DNA of 64,000 nucleotides from assembly GCF_048544455.1 (NCBI RefSeq), contig NC_133526.1, forward strand, positions 1,318,001 through 1,382,000, in the 5' to 3' direction. Positions 13,645 through 25,667 of the stretch are shown here, one piece after another. The first letter of the stretch is position 1, and every line of letters starts with the position of its first letter. Under the pieces are notes generated by a model, which had not been told where the DNA came from, ran no database searches, and saw only the letters and a program-made list of their open reading frames with translations. This DNA is from Silene latifolia (taxonomy: Eukaryota > Streptophyta > Magnoliopsida > Caryophyllales > Caryophyllaceae). The position numbers and the translations under genes were made by a program.

Positions 13645-14195
13645 TGTTGTTGTTACTTAACTTCAAGAAAATGGTGTTTTTCTTTTGTGTGTGTATTTGT
13701 ATGTTCTTTGAAGATTATGAGGTTTAAAAATGGTGTATTTTTGGCTAAAAATGTTTACATTATCAGGTTGAAGAAGGGAAAAAGCAGAGAAACTAGAGTG
13801 TGAGGAGGAAGAGAGAGGAGGAAGTGAGAGAATGATGCATATAGACAAGAGATGCTGCTGCAATTTTAGCTGGCTTTTATGGGAGCCTCTTTTCTATGAA
13901 AATCATAATTTAATATCTTTTCTGTCTCGATTATTTATTTGTCATTTAAAATCATTTGTTTGTCATTTAAATTCATCCTAGCATTTTTTTTAGAGAGAAA
14001 AGAACAATTCATTAATAGAACGTCATACGGCACTTACAAAGAATGAGTATAATCGAAAACAAAACTAATGGAAACCAAAGAAAAATAATTTTCTTATAAA
14101 CTAGAGATCTCAAAACAGCATCTGACAATTCGGCTCGTCCTATTATCGTTATCTTCATGTAGCTTTTAAGGGGATCATTCGTTTGATTTATGAGT
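13645..14195. other. 5' flank of the SKU5-like gene and spacer
   Basis: Upstream side of the minus-strand SKU5-like gene. On the coding strand the first 200 bp are rich in CT runs (reverse complement of 13790-13835), as is common in plant leaders. A weak TATA-like cataaaag occurs near 13876. No other gene seen. Confidence 0.4.
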
Positions 14196-14812
14196 TAAAA
14201 TTTAGGGAAATTCCCACTTGTAACCCTCTATTATGAGTTAATCTCACTTGCACCCTACTTTTCAGGAAAGTCTACTTGTACCCTTCAACTTCCTAGTTAT
14301 TCTCACATATACCCCTTAAGTATAGTAAATGATGAATATTGAGGATGAAGTGTGGTAAAAGGGTAAAGGATGAACGTTGAAAATGAAGTAGAGACATATA
14401 AAAATGAATTTGAAGAGAAAACGATGTTTGTTGGAGAGAACAAATATTTCAATTAAAGTATCATATAGAGTATTGTTTATATAGCCCTTAACATCGTACG
14501 TAAAGGTACTTAACACTTCTTCCCCGCTTCATAAAGACAAGCGAGAATTCACTTAACGTCTTAGTTGTTGATGCTTAGTATTATGATATTGGAATATGGA
14601 CTTGTCTTAGTTGTTGGTGCTTAGTATTATGATGTTGGAATGTGGCATTTCCTTAAAAGTAAGGGTATAAGTGAGACTAGTCTATATTTAAGGGGTATAA
14701 GTGAGAATAACTAGTAAATTGAAGGGTATAAGTGGGCTTTTCTGATAAGTAGGGGTACAAGTGGGATTAGCCCATAACAGAGGGGTACAAGTGGGAATTT
14801 CCCTAAAATTTA
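14196..14812. mobile_element. Mutator-type foldback MITE (599 bp)
   Basis: The element at 14205-14803 has terminal inverted repeats of about 130 bp, beginning GGGAAATTCCCACTTGTA at both ends. A perfect 9-bp direct duplication, taaaattta, lies at 14196-14204 and 14804-14812. The flank sequence fails to match as an inverted repeat but matches exactly as a direct repeat, which supports a true target duplication. Nine base pairs is typical of Mutator-like elements. It has no coding capacity. Confidence 0.85.
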
Positions 14813-15243
14813 CCTCTTACTAGTTCCAAAGATCGTTGACAAATCACTTTTACCCTTTGAAAGAACATGTTGCAAACCATCAACGAACTACTGTTGACTA
14901 TATTACTGATGAAACTAACTCCACGAATAAATGGAAAACCCCCGAAATAAGGGATGTAAAAACGATTCTCACCAAAAGGAAGACTTATAATTAAATACAA
15001 AAACTTGGTTGAGACAGGGATAAACAAGTACTCTACATAAATGTGTAACTAAAGATAATTACACATTACGTTACTCAAACTCGTTTTAAAGGATCGGATA
15101 CGGATGGGTACCTAAGTGTCAAAATCGGCTTTTTTTATGAAAAATATTAAAATTTAGTCTAAAATAAAGTGTCGGGGTGTCAGAAAAATGTACAAATGTC
15201 AATTATTGGACAAGGTATGCAAGCTTATATGATGTGTGTCGAG

Positions 15244-15917
15244 GTAACATAAACTAGAAAGTCATTATTCACACCAAATTTGTTCCACTTTTAAGGAATC
15301 ACTCTCTAAAAAGTCTCTCTCTAAAAACCTTAACCCTAACCTCCAAGTTCATCAATTAGGGGCTACCGTCTACCAATTTTGGTGGAGATAAGCCCCAATT
15401 TTTCCGTTTTTCTTACTAAATATCTATTAATTATTAATTATATGCAAATAAATCTTGTCTCTCCTTTATTGGAGATTTGTCATTGCCTTTGTGTGAGTTT
15501 GGTCCTCATCTTGTGTGAGATTCATCCCTCTATTTGAGAAGTTCAAGAATTATGTGGAAGATTAATGGTCTTATATGTAGTCATATGGTGCTGCAATGGA
15601 TATTGGATTATTGCTTACGATTTGTGAGATCGGACAAGATTCATCTCTTTCAAAACTTTATTATCAGATCTATGGATCCCCTCGTAGTTGGCTGTATGAA
15701 GAAACAACGGTATTTTAGAGGGTGGTGTGTAGAAGCGCTTTTATCTAATAACGATCTTAGTTTTAGGAAGAGTTTATCTTGCTTGTGTTACAAATTTGTA
15801 TTCAATTAATTTTAATTTTTGTTACAATTCTTGTATGACATATTATTATTATTATTATTAATTATTAATGAAATTGATCTTTTACTCAAAAAAAAAAACA
15901 AAGTAACATAAACTAGA
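15244..15917 (+). mobile_element. LINE-like retroposed insertion with poly(A) and 15-bp target duplication
   Basis: The insert at 15259-15902 is flanked by the exact direct repeat gtaacataaactaga (15244-15258 and 15903-15917). It ends in an A-run after gatcttttactc. The left part has ctctctctaaaaaccttaaccctaacctcc, a style common in 5' leaders of plant L1 LINEs, and the 3' end also looks L1-like. At 644 bp it is far shorter than a full LINE, so it is probably an internally deleted or short non-autonomous derivative. A 91-codon open frame at 15534-15809 lies inside it and resembles no protein I know. A processed pseudogene is the alternative. Confidence 0.7.
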
Positions 15918-18730
15918 CATCAGGGAAAAAATAATTATTTTGGACTAATCATGATATATTGGGACAAGTGAGAAGTATTTAAGCATATCTAATAACAAAA
16001 GAAATAGGATGGTAATTAACTTTAGCTTCCAAACGAAAAAAAAATGAGGTATTTGTGAACAATCATATAAAAAAATAAAATAAATAGAAAGTATTTATGA
16101 AACGAAATGACTATATTATATTTTGTTGATAGGTCATTATTTTCCTTAAAATAAGCTTAAATTGTAACATGCCACTAATTTTATGAGAATTAGTTTTATG
16201 AAAGATTTTTCATGTAAGAATTTCATGAGAACATTTCAAATTAAAATAGTTATCAAAATAAAGTTGAGTAAAATTAAACTAATTATAAAGTACAGACACT
16301 AAAATCTCTTTTTCATTCAAAAGTTAATAGTTATATAAATTTTTTTTTTCCAAAAATTACTCCTAATAATAGTTTCACCCATATCCCTATTTATATATAG
16401 TTATACAAAAATTTAACACCTAGACCTATCAATATTTATTTTATTTTATTATGTATTAAGGAAACTAGAGTTATATAACCCAAAGTTTCATTGGGATTGA
16501 TTGACTTAGATTGGGTAAGTGGTAGACCTAGGAGAAGCCTCGTAGAGGGCGATCACCCCGCTAAATAATACGAGTAAATTTTTTGAAAATTTAGTTAAAA
16601 TTTTTAAACTTTTTTAAAGTTTATCTTATTACAGAGTACTATTACTCATTTATTTTTATTGATTTTTTTTCTCACTAAATTAAAATAGTGGCCCCCAATT
16701 AGCTTTGACTTTCATATGATTTGTAATTTGTTGATTGATGTGGCTTGTGATTAAGGTAAAGTATACTATTATTGGCCATAATCCTACCGTTGATGACTTA
16801 ATTGTAGATTTGTTGTATGTGGAAATGTAGAATAGCTTTAAGTTAACGACTTCTTTTTTAGGTGTGTGTTAAATAAAAGGGTAATGATAAATACAACCCA
16901 GTGGGTTGTATTTAAGAAACCAAAAGAGGAAATAAATTCATAATATTTGCATTAATTGTATTGGTTAATGTGTAATTTAGTTCTCAATTTCTAAATTAAT
17001 ACCCAAATTAGAAGGTATTTAATGCTTAAATACAACCCAGTGGGTTGTATTTAGCATTACCCTAAATAAAATGGACCACATATACATCGACATCTTAATC
17101 ACATGCATATTACGAAGTAATTTCATAACTCTTTGTTGAAATATTAGTGTAATAATAGCTATTAGTATTACAATTCTCTTTGTCTCGATTATTTATTTAT
17201 CTTTGATTTTGTCACAATGACCAGAGAAAGAGAAGGAAGGCAATAATAGGATTATTAGTGAACCAAACTAAGGTAGATGATCAAATCGTCCATAAAAAAT
17301 ATTCATAAAATAAAAAGGTAAAAGGTTGATTAAGATACCCCAAAATCGAATAGGTAGACAAATAACCAGAACGGATGAAATATTTACTTATTTAGATATG
17401 CTAATAATGATAAAACAATGATACCTTACAATAATACCTTAGTACTCGTATGTGTTTATGTTTATTACGGAGTATGTTGTATGTACTCTGTATTAATTAA
17501 TTTGTTGTGGTTTATTAATGTAGGGTTATGAGATATCTAATGTTAATTTCTCGAAAATAATGTAAGGATCAGAGTATTAGATAGGATAAGAAAAAGGATC
17601 ATATTATTATGATAATACGTATAATTGATGTTATATTCTTAATTTTTAATTTGCAATTGAACTCAATCTGCTTAATCAAAAACTTGATAAATTTAGTTAT
17701 TTTAATAATTTGTGCGCTAGTTTAGAGTGTGAATGTGAAAATATTCTCGTTGTTACTCGTATTTCATTCAAATAGTAATAATAATGAATTCATCTTTCAA
17801 TATCTTATGAGAAAATTCCGCACTTGCATTCTTAATAATGTATGCCTTAGAAAAACCGTAATAACATTAATTAAAATATGTATGTTTTGATTTAGTGATT
17901 AAGATATATAATTCGTGGTAGGTTCATAAATATAGCCATGGCCCTTTTTCATGTACGTCTTTATGACTTATTTCACGTAAGGAGAAGATTAGAATAAATC
18001 TTTAGAAAACAAAAACTTGGTTGACCCTAATTTTGCCAAAAGTTATACCTTAAGCAAGATAAGAGAAGCGTATAGCTTTGGATTATCCTACGAGTTGAGC
18101 AAAAGAAATCAACAAAACTAAGACAAGAAAAGTAATAAATTATGCGAAAGCTAAAGCTTAAGAACATCTACTAATAAACAAAATAAAGAAATAGAAGAGA
18201 TGATGAAATGATTACGAAATTCTTGTTTAAGGCTAATATATCCATTATTTTAAACAGTAATTGTATTAAATAGATGGGTGTGAATCAAAGTACTCTGTAA
18301 AATGATTAGAAAATAACAAACTCGCGCTTCATTTTATTTGTATAAAAAATACTTGTAATTATTTCGTTTAAATTTAAGACTGATATAACTATTTTAGAAA
18401 GAACAGCCATAATTAGTTGCATGGTGAACAACACAACATAAGTATGCATTAGTAGCTTTTGTCGGTAATGATAGATAGAGTGACCTTTTATGAGAGAGAG
18501 CCCCATTCCAATTTCCACGCCATTTGCCCATTTGCCCATTTGCCAACCAATTGACAGTTCATATTTTAAGTGTTAAAGCTCCACGCGCACCCACCTCGTT
18601 GACCGTTGCTTCCCGGCAAAAAGGGAGAATGATATACAGTGATTAGTACGGAGTAATATAGGGAATCCGTTATCGAGTCGACGGTTCAGAATAAATCAAG
18701 TAATAAAAAGAAAATAGTAATACTAATTAT
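15918..18730. other. Gene-poor spacer
   Basis: AT-rich intergenic DNA. Apart from the MITE at 16870-17071 (listed separately) I see only short AT runs and isolated copies of common dispersed tracts. No convincing coding sequence or RNA gene. Confidence 0.4.
16870..17071. mobile_element. Small Mutator-type MITE with palindromic ends (184 bp)
   Basis: The element at 16879-17062 has about 37-bp terminal inverted repeats starting GGGTAATGATAAATACAACC. Each end contains an internal palindrome, aatacaacccagtgggttgtatt. A perfect 9-bp target duplication, taaataaaa, lies at 16870-16878 and 17063-17071. A diverged relative lies at 28912-29078. Confidence 0.85.
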
Positions 18731-18824
18731 ACTTCCTCCATTTTCAGTATTTTTACACATTTGTTGAATATATGTGAGTTATATTTTAATCAAATGTATA
18801 AAATTAATTGAAATGGAGGAAGTA
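18730..18824. mobile_element. Stowaway-like MITE (about 91 bp)
   Basis: TA-flanked foldback at 18732-18822 with ends cttcctccatttt... and ...aaatggaggaag. The CTCCCTCC-type ends and TA duplication are those of Stowaway (Tc1/mariner-type) MITEs. Confidence 0.75.
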
Positions 18825-20666
18825 TAAGGGAAAAGAATTGGCTAGGGCCTAGGATCATTACTCTTCAATTGTGTTAATGACTTAATGTGAAGGTATATGT
18901 TTTCGTCCTCGCTTCTTTATCTTATGGTGCATTTACACCTTATCATCATTATTAATTTATTATCGATCTTTTGGGTCATGTCTAATTGAAATAGGATGGC
19001 GATGAGTACTAATTATAAGCGCTTTTTATTATTCATTATTATGCATGCATAATAAAAAAAAAAAATGTTTTCAAGGTGATATTAGAGAGAAACAATTAAA
19101 AAAGGAACATAATTCTTAATTTAAACTCATTTTAATGTTATAACGCTTTATTTATGCAAGATTAGCAGAAAAGGAACATAATTCTACTTGAAATATTAAA
19201 GAGAAACTTGTAGACAACGAGGACGGTGAATTCTGTATCATTTTCGTATTCAATCTTGTATCTCATCGATCACCTTAATGTCTAACAAATCATTTATCTA
19301 ATATGATTTACTCAATATACTACAATTGATAACAATTATGTACTTGGCTAGTAAGAGAAGTAATAAAATAGAAAACAAGGTGTGAAAATCGATAAATAGT
19401 CCGAAGTCGAGAAGCGGGTAGGAAAGGTCGATGCTAGGAGTATTATTATTCTAGAAATAATGGACATAGAGCATCACATATTCACATTGTATAATTGTAG
19501 GAATAATAATGGAGAAGAGACCAACGGCCATATATCTTGGCGTAATTGGCTCTTGATAATCACGTAAACTATGTAATTGTGGTCTCATTTAGGGAGCAAT
19601 TTCTCCTTGAATTGCTACTCGGTCCAACATTATAATATCACTAATTCTTATTTAAGATCAACAAATCCGTCTTAAACACAAAACAAGTCAAATAGATTTT
19701 TAAGTTGCGACAAAAAACAGGAAGTCTAGAGCATGATAAGTCTTGTCCAATCTATCTATTAATTATATGGAGTTAGGGTTTGATCCGTTTTATATTTTAA
19801 GGCGAATATCACCGTCTTAAGAGAAATCGAGCGATTATAATATGATTTTTCAATTAAATAGGCCAACTTGTTGCTTATAGGTCACTACAGTACTACACTA
19901 AGCCGCGAATTCAAGTAAGGCATTAACTGATAATAACGGTTTAATTCTTAACTCTGATTAGCGAATTCTATGCGTGACTATAAAGTTTGTAATCTTGATA
20001 GTATCACTCAGTTTTTAATATCAACAATCTTAACTCTGATTAGCGAATTCTACGCGTGACTATAAAGATTGTGTTCTTGCTCTTATATGAATATCGGACC
20101 GGATCAGACCAGACTAGACCGGACCGAACCAGACCGATGTATTATGAGAGTCCATATTTTTCTTTTTTGGTTCACACGTATCATCATGAATTCATGAGTC
20201 TGACCCACATTCTCGAGGTGATAGAGCCATAGAGGGTCCACTTTACGATTTTAAAGATGTTCATTCTAAAATTAATTGACGATGAATGAAGTAATTTCGT
20301 ATTTCCATGACTTATAAGTCATAAAGTACTCGTATTCAACTACATAATTTTTTCATATAACCACATATGAGTTATTGAAGTTACCTACACTTTCTGTCTT
20401 AGTGAATAGTTTAGATTTTTTTTTTTTTGAGAATAAAGTAAATATAAACTATTAACTGAGAGTCGAAACGGAGGGAGTACAAAACAATGCCAATATTGGC
20501 CAAGTTTTATGCTATATGGACTGGATTGGAATGGACCGGGCTGTCACACAATATGGGTAAATAATGGATATCCACAATGTCCTGAAAAGTCGGCCCATCT
20601 TAGTAATACCCCTTATTAAATACTCTAAAATTACCAAAAATCTGATCCAAACCTCATTATTAGTAG
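18825..20666. other. Gene-poor spacer with a short tandem duplication
   Basis: AT-rich spacer. About 39 bp (ttaactctgattagcgaatt and following) occurs at 19947 and again at 20029, an 82-bp period. A short degenerate gaccgg repeat lies near 20095-20138. No gene seen. Confidence 0.5.
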
Positions 20667-20760
20667 TACTCCCTCCGTTCCAGTGATATGTTTACACTTC
20701 CTTTATTTTTCCCTCACAAAATAAAGGAAGTGTAAACATCTCACTCGAACGGAGGGAGTA
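20667..20760. mobile_element. Stowaway MITE (90 bp)
   Basis: TA-flanked foldback at 20669-20758 with ends ctccctccgttcc... and ...gaacggagggag. The arms (gtttacacttcctttattt and its complement) pair almost throughout. The good match between the arms suggests it is younger than the copy at 18732. Confidence 0.85.
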
Positions 20761-20811
20761 GTACTTAAATCCTTTTAGTAATTTTAGTCATTATACAAAC
20801 AATTCTCCTAT

Positions 20812-21390
20812 ATAGAACCGTTCTATAGCATACGACTAGCTTAAAAGGAGAGAAGCCCAAAAAAAAAACAACTATATTTATTTATAATTTAATTTAATTT
20901 TAACTACCCGACATTTTATGATAAAAACTAACATATCTAAATATACAATTTATCAATATAAAATTTTAGGTTATCAAAATAAAATAATTTTGTACATGTT
21001 TATTAATTAATTTATTTGGGCTTATAGTTATTGGGCTAGTTTTATGGATAAATTGGTCTTACACAACAATTTGTGTTAAACAAAATTACAAACTATTTGA
21101 TCATTATAGTTTATCAGCAACTCTCTTATAGGAGCGTCCTATAGCATATGACTGGCCCAAAAGGAGAAAAGCCCAAAGTTAGCATATAATTACATTCATA
21201 TTTCAGTTTATTTTGATTACTCGATATCTTATAATGAATACCAACATATTTAAATATGCAAGTTATCAAGATAAAGTATTATGTTACCAAAATAAACAGT
21301 TTTTTTTACACATTTATTAACTTATTTAGTTTGCCTTGTGTCATTAGGCTAGTGTTTTGCTAAAAATGGTCTTATAGAATAATTTATCGA
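20812..21390. repeat. Diverged tandem duplication of about 300 bp
   Basis: Two head-to-tail copies, about 20812-21075 and 21115-21385. Both begin near ctatagcata(c/t)gact and then aaaggagaaaagccca, and both end with ttaggctagt / ttgggctagt followed by a tggtctta tract. Clearly related but diverged. The original function or element type is unknown to me. Confidence 0.6.
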
Positions 21391-22297
21391 GTAATAACAT
21401 CATGGCAGTTTGGTGAGATGGATGCAAGTCGTGTGGGGCCGTATCTTGCCACCATGTCTGGAGAAGAAAAAAGTATGGCTCGGGCAGGGAAAGGGGGGTT
21501 TCGTGTTGTGCCAGTGAAATGAAATGGAGGCCCAAGCAAGGCCCACGCCTCGGCCCATGACGTGTCTAACCAATTCTTTCATTCCAGCCTTCTTTTTCTT
21601 TTGTATTTTGAGCGTGCTCAAGGCCGTGCCGTGCTGGGCTAGGCGCGGCCCATGGCATAGCATGGTGTGTCATGTTGGACCGTGTCAATCCTGTGTCCTG
21701 TACTCCTGATAAAATTGGCCATGAGTTGTGTTGGGGCGTGCCACTCCACAACCCGAGTGCTAACTTCCATCTCTAGTATATACTGAGTACGAAAATTGAA
21801 AGCTTTTCTTTTCTTTATTGATATAGGATACACAAATTAAAACAACATAACTATGGCAGACAATTATGAATTTAATTTCTTCTTCAATCAAATAAATAAC
21901 AAATGACAAAAATCGATTACAACACCAAAAGGGATAGAGCAATGGCAGGAGATCGACATCATTGTTACTCCCCAAACTCGAAAACATAATGAACATGATC
22001 ATCATTTACACAAATTCAGGACACTATTTCTGGTTGCTTATTTTTCGTGACCTCGACATGAATGAATGGTATTTGAATCGACAAACTGAATGAATGAATG
22101 AATGAATGAACGAACGAATGCAATGGACTGACTCGAGTCGACTCCACAGCCATTGCTCATCATCCTCTTCCATGCTGTGATATATATTCCACATTTTCTC
22201 TATTCTCTGTTTCTTCTTCTATATATCTTCTATAAACCTATATGCATATACCCGAAAAAAACGACCAAAAAAAAGGAAATATTATGTTAGACTACTA
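21391..22297. other. GC-richer spacer downstream of the invertase gene
   Basis: The stretch at 21410-21770 is locally GC-rich, with repeated gcccatg/ggcccacg-like words, and resembles dispersed repeat debris. Several overlapping open frames here give low-complexity, unrecognisable peptides, so I do not call a gene. A (gaat)n microsatellite lies at about 22070-22115. The last part probably holds the invertase 3' UTR. Confidence 0.4.
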
Positions 22298-25200
22298 TCA
22301 GAAAAAAGGACGGCCGATCATGAAAAATGTCGAAAACATTAGCATAAGATGAACCCAAATGGAGTAATAAACCGTACGTGCTGAACTCATTTGCCAGGTT
22401 TTAACAGAAGCGGTCACACTGGCAGTTGTCGCATTGTTGAACAAGTATAGCTTTGCGTCTTTGTAGATCGCCTTTGTTGGGTAGACACGATTTGTGATGC
22501 TTGTTCTACCACCTTGTGCAAAGGCTTCTATAATCGAATGATCCACCTATTGTCGAAATATATCATTTCACACAAATTATTAGTAATATTCAAGCCGAAT
22601 GTGTATTGAAGCGTAACACAGTGCGCAAATTAACCTGAAAGACTTGGATTGCATACCAGAATTCTCATAGACAATTTTTCGCCTTTGAGGACAGGAACGG
22701 TGCTACCATAGATATCTTTAACAACATCAGGTGCAATAGACGACCGAGATAAGTCAGAGCAGAAGAAAGTTTTGAGGCTGCCAGTCGACGTTTTAACAAT
22801 GTAGAAATAGACCGGAGTGTGCTCAGAGAGGTCATTAGCAGCGAGAACTAAAAACCCAAATGGTCCTAGAGCACCCCTTTGTGTAGCTCCCCTGCTTGCA
22901 GGGCAACTGTACTGCTCACTAGAAACTGGTAGTCCTTCTATATCCTCTTGATCGACGTTGAATTCAGCGACTATGTCCATCTGTTGAATCATCATAGGTT
23001 AAAACTAAATATAATCCTGAATTTTTTACAGTAATCAAGTTAAGGAACAAATTCAGACCTCAGTAGCGGAGCCAACATCCAAAGGAATGATAGATCCCGG
23101 AGAAACAACAACTTTGTCGAAATGCTTGCTTTTGTGTCTTAAGGTCTCTACTTCCTCCACTGGCCATAGAATTAAGTTGCTTCCTGTCTTTTGGTCATAC
23201 AAGACTGTTCTCGGAATAGCCTGTATTCATAAAAAAAATCAATTTAATATATCGAACCCATGTCATGAATACCACCAGGGAGAATGCACGCGCTGCCCTT
23301 GAAGTTTCGAATTTTGTCCGAAATACCCAATTTTTTGCTCCGGAAAACTTTAAAAGAGGTTATAACTCGTGTCTACGAGTTCAGAAAGTGATAATTTTTT
23401 TTTTTCAAATCGATTATCTTTCCGAGAACTACGATTTGAAAAAAAAATTGTCGTTTTTGGATCTCGTGGCTATGAGTTTTTTTTTTCAAGTAGTAGTTCT
23501 CGAAAAGATAATCGATTTGAAAAAAAAATCGTCAATTTCTGAACTCGTAAACACGAGTTATAGCCTCTTAATGTTTTCCGGATTAAAAAATTGGGTATTT
23601 CGGGCAGAACATCAAAGTTCAAGAGCACTGCGTGCATTTTCCGATACCACCATTTAACAAAGTAGAAATACCTGAAGAGCAGACCATCCTTTCTTAACAT
23701 CAGCGGCTTCACTGTCGCTTTCAGGGATCCAACCCCATAAGATCCTTCTCTTCTTATTTTGGTCATAAAATGTCTTGGAAGCATAGAATTTACCTCCATA
23801 ATCGTACCTTAGTCCGATTCCGACGTCAATCGAAGGATTATCAGGAACCCATGTAACATTGGCCTCACTGTAGGTGCCTAAGGCATAATAATCTTGTCTA
23901 TCATCATCCATGCTAGCCTTAAGCACGTGCTTCACAAGTGGGCCTTTAATGGAAGTGTCAAGCCCATTGGACTCGGATACAGATACCGGATAGAAATCGA
24001 CACATTCCCACATACCCGTCCCTTGTACAGAATGTAAGATGTTGTCCAAGAGATTGTATGTCTTAAAGTCAGTTGTCTCGTAAACTAAGGCAATGCCGGT
24101 TTTATTATTAGTTTTGGAACCGATAGTGATCCTCCATTTGCCTTCGGAAGTCATCCAAGCGGTTGTAGGGTCACGGAAATCCAACTTGTGGATACCGGGT
24201 GGAGGGACGAGGATAGGGTTTTCAGGGTACTTGACCCATTCGCGAAGAAGTGGGTCGGATAAGTCAGCAGGGTAAGCGAGATTTTGGACTTGGACCGAGT
24301 CATTGGTTGAACCGGTGTAAAGCATCATGATTTGACCATCGGGTAGGATGGTCGCAGACCCGGTCCATACACCGTTGAAGTCATACCATTTGTCTGCAAC
24401 CATGGCTAAGGGAAGATGTTCCCAATTGATTAAGTCCTTTGACACGGCGTGGCCCCACACGATGTTTCCCCATATTGCCCCTCCTGGGTTGTACTGGTAG
24501 AAGAAGTGGTACCATCCATTGTAGTATAACGGACCTGCAATATCAATTATAGTACAACTGGCTGTATAACTCCCGAGCTTTATTATAAAATATAAAATTT
24601 TCGACAACTGGGTGTTTTTGAAAATCTAAGCATTATTCATTTGAATATGGTTATCGACTATCAGTCGATAATATATTCAGACGCTAATTAGCGTATTTTC
24701 TTCTAATGAAAGTAAATTAGTAAAGGTAAAGAGTAGTAAAAAGAAAATTACCGTTTGGATCTGAAGAAGAATATCCGAGCAAAGACAATTGGACCGACCA
24801 TGATCAAGACAGCAAAAACAACAAGATAATATTAGTTTTTTAGTGTCTTAAAACATAAATAAAGTATTATATACGGATTATTTAATCATGAACCTTAATT
24901 ATACAGCATAGTGCATACAATGTGAAACACAAATATAGCCTGTACTTTTGTCTTTTACATGTATCGTAATCTTCTGTAAGACGGTTTTACAATAAAATAT
25001 TACGGCTTACTCATTCGTTCAGAATTACCTAATTACCTCCTTAAAACTTAAAACTCGAGTTCTACTATAAGACCGTTTCACGATAATATAATAAGAGACC
25101 TTGTCATACGAAAATTTGTGGTCGTAAGATTACAATGTACGATTGTAGGTCATGCATGTTTCATTGCCGTATTGACTTTTCACAAAATCGGTATTAATTC

Positions 25201-25667
25201 AATGTAAAAACAATAATAAAAGGGGTAAAAAAAAAATTACCGTTCATCCAATTCTTGGCAGGTTGAAAATGAAAGGAACTTCTTTGCCAAGATAATTGAA
25301 CATCATTCCAATCAAAAACAGGCAATCTAAGGCCACGTAACGGTAAATCATTAGCTTTTTCCGATACGCCGTGTGGTTTACCGCGAGTCACCTTAAATAC
25401 GACATCGTTTGAACCCGGTACAATTTCTACACTAGCCAAATTCTCGGGTTCAGGTCTCAGGTTCAAACCCTCGTCTTTAACGGGTTCTATAATAACATTG
25501 GTGTAATAATCCGCCGTGCTCATGATAAACGCCAATATCATGAGCCCGGATAATATGGCTAACCCGGCTCTCAAAGACCGCTTTGGGAGCCGGGTTGAGC
25601 CATGCCGGTCATCACCCGGCGATAGCGGGGCGTATGAGTATGGAAGTTCCGATGACGACTCAACCAT
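22298..25667 (-). CDS. Vacuolar (soluble) acid invertase, GH32
   Basis: Six coding exons: 25241-25667, a 9-bp mini-exon at 24752-24760, 23672-24534, 23059-23220, 22657-22980 and 22298-22546. They total 2034 nt (677 aa), normal for the family. It hydrolyses sucrose to glucose and fructose in the vacuole. The N-terminal propeptide has a basic stretch and one membrane anchor (about residues 34-50), typical of vacuolar forms. The catalytic WMNDPNG (residues 140-146) carries the nucleophile Asp143 and is assembled across the mini-exon, which encodes DPN. RDP is at 266-268. WECVD at 321-325 has Val, as vacuolar enzymes do, where wall invertases have Pro. The C-terminus after WQMSSAR is an unusually hydrophobic tail of about 25 residues. 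A MITE lies in the intron between exons 3 and 4. The reading frame is intact. Confidence 0.95.
23269..23652. mobile_element. Mutator-type foldback MITE in invertase intron (366 bp)
   Basis: The element at 23278-23643 has long terminal inverted repeats (well over 100 bp, including aatacccaattttttg and its complement). A perfect 9-bp duplication, ataccacca, lies at 23269-23277 and 23644-23652. It sits in the intron between exons 3 and 4 of the invertase gene and ends about 20 bp from the 5' splice site of exon 3 (gene orientation). Confidence 0.85.

Noticed and set aside
15534-15809. 91-codon open frame as a host gene
   Set aside because: It lies wholly inside the poly(A)-ended insertion with a 15-bp target duplication and matches no family I know.
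21400-21833. Cluster of overlapping open frames on both strands
   Set aside because: They overlap in several frames in a GC-rich repeat-like block, with low-complexity Cys/His/Pro-rich products and no splice-supported continuation.
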